Shown here: positions 5,949 through 6,796 of the stretch, in pieces | Layout: every line of letters starts with the position of its first letter | How positions within the stretch are numbered: the stretch's first letter is position 1 | NCBI GenBank assembly: GCA_015522765.1 | Contig: WALR01000124.1 | Location: 1 to 6,796 of the forward strand | DNA length: 6,796 bases | Reading direction: 5' to 3' | From: Candidatus Woesearchaeota archaeon | GTDB taxonomy: Archaea; Nanobdellota; Nanobdellia; Woesearchaeales; WALR01 | Position numbers and translations under genes: made by a program | Notes under the pieces: generated by a model | The model's input: only the letters and a program-made list of their open reading frames with translations | Told to the model about the DNA's origin: nothing | The model's database searches: none

Positions 5949-5971
5949 CTCCGCAAAAAGTTGCGTGGAGG
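5949..5971 (+). promoter_or_regulatory. tnpA: Shine-Dalgarno of tnpA hidden in a hairpin
   Basis: The Shine-Dalgarno GGAGG (5967-5971) sits 8 bases before the tnpA ATG. Its first four bases pair with CTCC (5949-5952), and GCAA (5953-5956) pairs with TTGC (5961-5964) around the loop AAAG, with GT bulged. This would hide the ribosome site, the same logic described for IS200 in enterobacteria. Confidence 0.6.
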
Positions 5972-5979
5972 ATTGAAAA

Positions 5980-6429
5980 ATGGAAGGACTTGAACATCGC
6001 CGGCACAGTGTTGGTCAAAATGCGTTTCATCTGGTGTGGAAGCCGAAGTATGCTAAGGACCCTTTTAAGTTTATGATTGTTCGCAGGCATTGCGAGCAAT
6101 TTCTGCGCGAAATTGCGCGAAGCAAGGGGATTGAAATTTATGAGCTTCAGGTTGAGCCTGACCATATACATATTTTTGTAGGTTTGCCACCTACACTGAG
6201 CGTTTCTAAAGCTCTTCAGCTTTTGAAGGGTGGAAGCTCCTATAAACTTTTCCGCCAGCATCCTTGGTTGCGCAGGCATTTTCGTAAAGGGCATTTCTGG
6301 AGCCCAGGTAAATTTTTTCGTAGTGTTGGTAATGTAACCGCCGAAGTCATTAAGGCATATATCAATGACAGCCATCATCACTGGACTTTCCCAAAGCAAA
6401 CGAAGCTTAGCTCGCCTGCTTCCTCATAA
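5980..6429 (+). CDS. tnpA: IS200/IS605-family transposase TnpA (Y1 HUH)
   Basis: This is a small single-strand DNA transposase that cuts and joins the element's ends through a covalent 5'-phosphotyrosine. The 149 residues are full length for the family (about 130-155). The metal-binding HUH motif is D61-H62-I-H64-IFVGLP. The region WSPGKFFRSVG (107-117) is the typical block before the nuclease tyrosine, and Y127 in AEVIKAYIN is the likely catalytic tyrosine. QNAFHLVWKPKY (13-24) is the usual first strand. No frameshift or missing catalytic residue is seen. The ATG at 5980 follows a Shine-Dalgarno held in a hairpin. The TAA stop at 6427-6429 is one base before the GATACC that leads into the right-end hairpin, so gene and end are packed together. 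Confidence 0.93.
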   Translation: MEGLEHRRHSVGQNAFHLVWKPKYAKDPFKFMIVRRHCEQFLREIARSKGIEIYELQVEPDHIHIFVGLPPTLSVSKALQLLKGGSSYKLFRQHPWLRRHFRKGHFWSPGKFFRSVGNVTAEVIKAYINDSHHHWTFPKQTKLSSPASS

Positions 6430-6432
6430 GAT

Positions 6433-6454
6433 ACCTCGCCCTTTAGGGCGAGGT
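6433..6454 (+). repeat. Right-end hairpin of the IS
   Basis: ACCTCGCCC (6433-6441), loop TTTA (6442-6445), GGGCGAGGT (6446-6454): a perfect 9-bp stem. It has the same TTTA loop and the same preceding ATACC as the left-end hairpin. Base 6454 is also the last base of the stop codon of the leftward coiled-coil gene. Confidence 0.75.
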
Positions 6455-6796
6455 CATTCATTTTTGTTAAGAAACATTTCAAGAACAGCCAGCATATCAT
6501 CCCTGCTTTTTACCCTTCTAAGAAGTTCTGCGAGCTCGTGGTTGTTAAACACGCCCTCTATCCAGCTTGCGAAGTCATTCTTCTCACCATTAACATAATA
6601 ATTGAAGAGTGAATCATCCATCTCCTTTAACGCATTCATTAGCTCATGTATATCCTTAAGCTGTCTGCCGTCTTTAAGGTGAAAGAACCTGTCCGGGGAA
6701 ATCTCGGATTTGGGTGCATGCGCCACCTCCTGCTCCTTAAAGAGCTTTTCCTTTAGAGAGCGTATCTCGTCCAGCTCTCTCTTAAGCTTTTTAATC
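6454..6796 (-). CDS. Coiled-coil protein with DUF5752-like C-terminal domain (5' end beyond the window)
   Basis: The last 113 residues of a longer protein are visible, and the frame is open to the window edge. Visible residues 1-22 (IKKLKRELDEIRSLKEKLFK...) form a charged heptad-like coiled coil. Residues 33-112 form a compact domain with the pattern FFHLKDGRQLKDIHELMNAL (37-56), MDDSLFNYYV (59-68), KNDFASWI (72-79) and HELAELLRRV (86-95). This matches my memory of the DUF5752-type domain common in archaea, whose function is unknown. A GTG at 6726 preceded by GGAGG-like bases could be mistaken for a start, but coding continues upstream of it. The current end, KNE-stop, seems to be made by the adjacent insertion sequence: the TGA (6454-6456) lies at the foot of the element's right hairpin. 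The original end was probably LNKK followed by TAA TGA. Loss of function is unlikely because only the last residues change. Confidence 0.7.
   Translation of the reverse strand, partial: IKKLKRELDEIRSLKEKLFKEQEVAHAPKSEISPDRFFHLKDGRQLKDIHELMNALKEMDDSLFNYYVNGEKNDFASWIEGVFNNHELAELLRRVKSRDDMLAVLEMFLNKNE

Larger units (their letters stand above)
5818..6460 (+). mobile_element. IS200/IS605-family insertion sequence, tnpA only
   Basis: The element is a single Y1-transposase gene between two end hairpins with TTTA loops, the layout of IS200-type elements that move as single-stranded DNA without terminal inverted repeats or target duplication. No tnpB or IscB is present. Both ends share AAG(G)ATACCT leading into the hairpin (5823-5832 and 6428-6436). 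The boundaries are inferred. TTAC (5814-5817) is the proposed target left of the element, and AAAG (5822-5825) lies at the foot of the left hairpin. As I recall, IS608 uses TTAC as target and AAAG as guide. The proposed right cut is after TTCA (6457-6460). Joining 5817 to 6461 restores a natural stop for the neighbouring gene, which supports these ends. The length of about 643 bases fits IS200 elements. With an intact transposase and both ends it may still be active. Confidence 0.8.

Noticed and set aside
5839..6399. 186-codon frame antisense to tnpA
   Set aside because: It is the complement of a well-supported HUH transposase gene and runs through the left-end hairpin; no protein motif is seen.
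1..6796. CRISPR array, rRNA, replication origin
   Set aside because: No regularly spaced repeats, conserved rRNA stretches or origin-like repeat clusters were seen.

Overview
The window looks like a piece of an archaeal chromosome. It carries the N-terminal half of an archaeal/eukaryal-type ATP-dependent DNA ligase and an FtsZ of the archaeal FtsZ2 type. It also has TATA boxes (with a purine-rich BRE-like element at several) about 26-28 bases before predicted transcript starts, several of which fall on the start codon (leaderless mRNAs). The surface protein and the coiled-coil/DUF5752-like protein are types I associate with uncultivated, possibly DPANN-type archaea. That placement is a guess from memory.

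Left part (1-1497): a DNA ligase gene runs leftward off the edge and diverges from a nitroreductase-family flavoprotein gene. Both are served by a 52-base gap holding two TATA-like elements. The visible ligase has a four-cysteine zinc-ribbon motif just after its DNA-binding domain. The nitroreductase has an unusually long, lysine-rich C-terminal tail.

Middle (1498-3351): a gap of about 400 bases before ftsZ holds a strong BRE/TATA promoter. It is followed by a stretch rich in perfect inverted repeats, two of which present the same octamer TTGGCGGA in their loops. This is the best candidate here for an undescribed structured RNA, either a free-standing ncRNA or a long ftsZ leader. After ftsZ, a 330-base gap carries a short direct repeat, a very GC-rich hairpin, a purine tract, a 10-bp inverted repeat followed by a T-run, and the promoter of the next gene.

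Right part (3352-6796): a 584-residue membrane-anchored surface protein has a signal peptide, a cell-wall-binding-repeat-2-like region, two Ig/CARDB-like domains, a transmembrane helix and a cytoplasmic zinc ribbon. It converges, with one base between stop codons, on an unrecognised 211-residue soluble protein gene. Beyond that is a compact IS200/IS605-type insertion sequence with only a Y1 HUH transposase, hairpins at both ends, and a leader hairpin that hides the transposase Shine-Dalgarno. The element abuts the 3' end of a partial coiled-coil/DUF5752-like gene. Removing bases 5818-6460 in silico restores a natural double stop codon for that gene, which suggests the element landed exactly at its stop.

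The genes do not form one pathway. The themes are replication and repair (ligase), cell division (FtsZ), cell surface, and a mobile-element insertion. No CRISPR array, rRNA or tRNA was seen.
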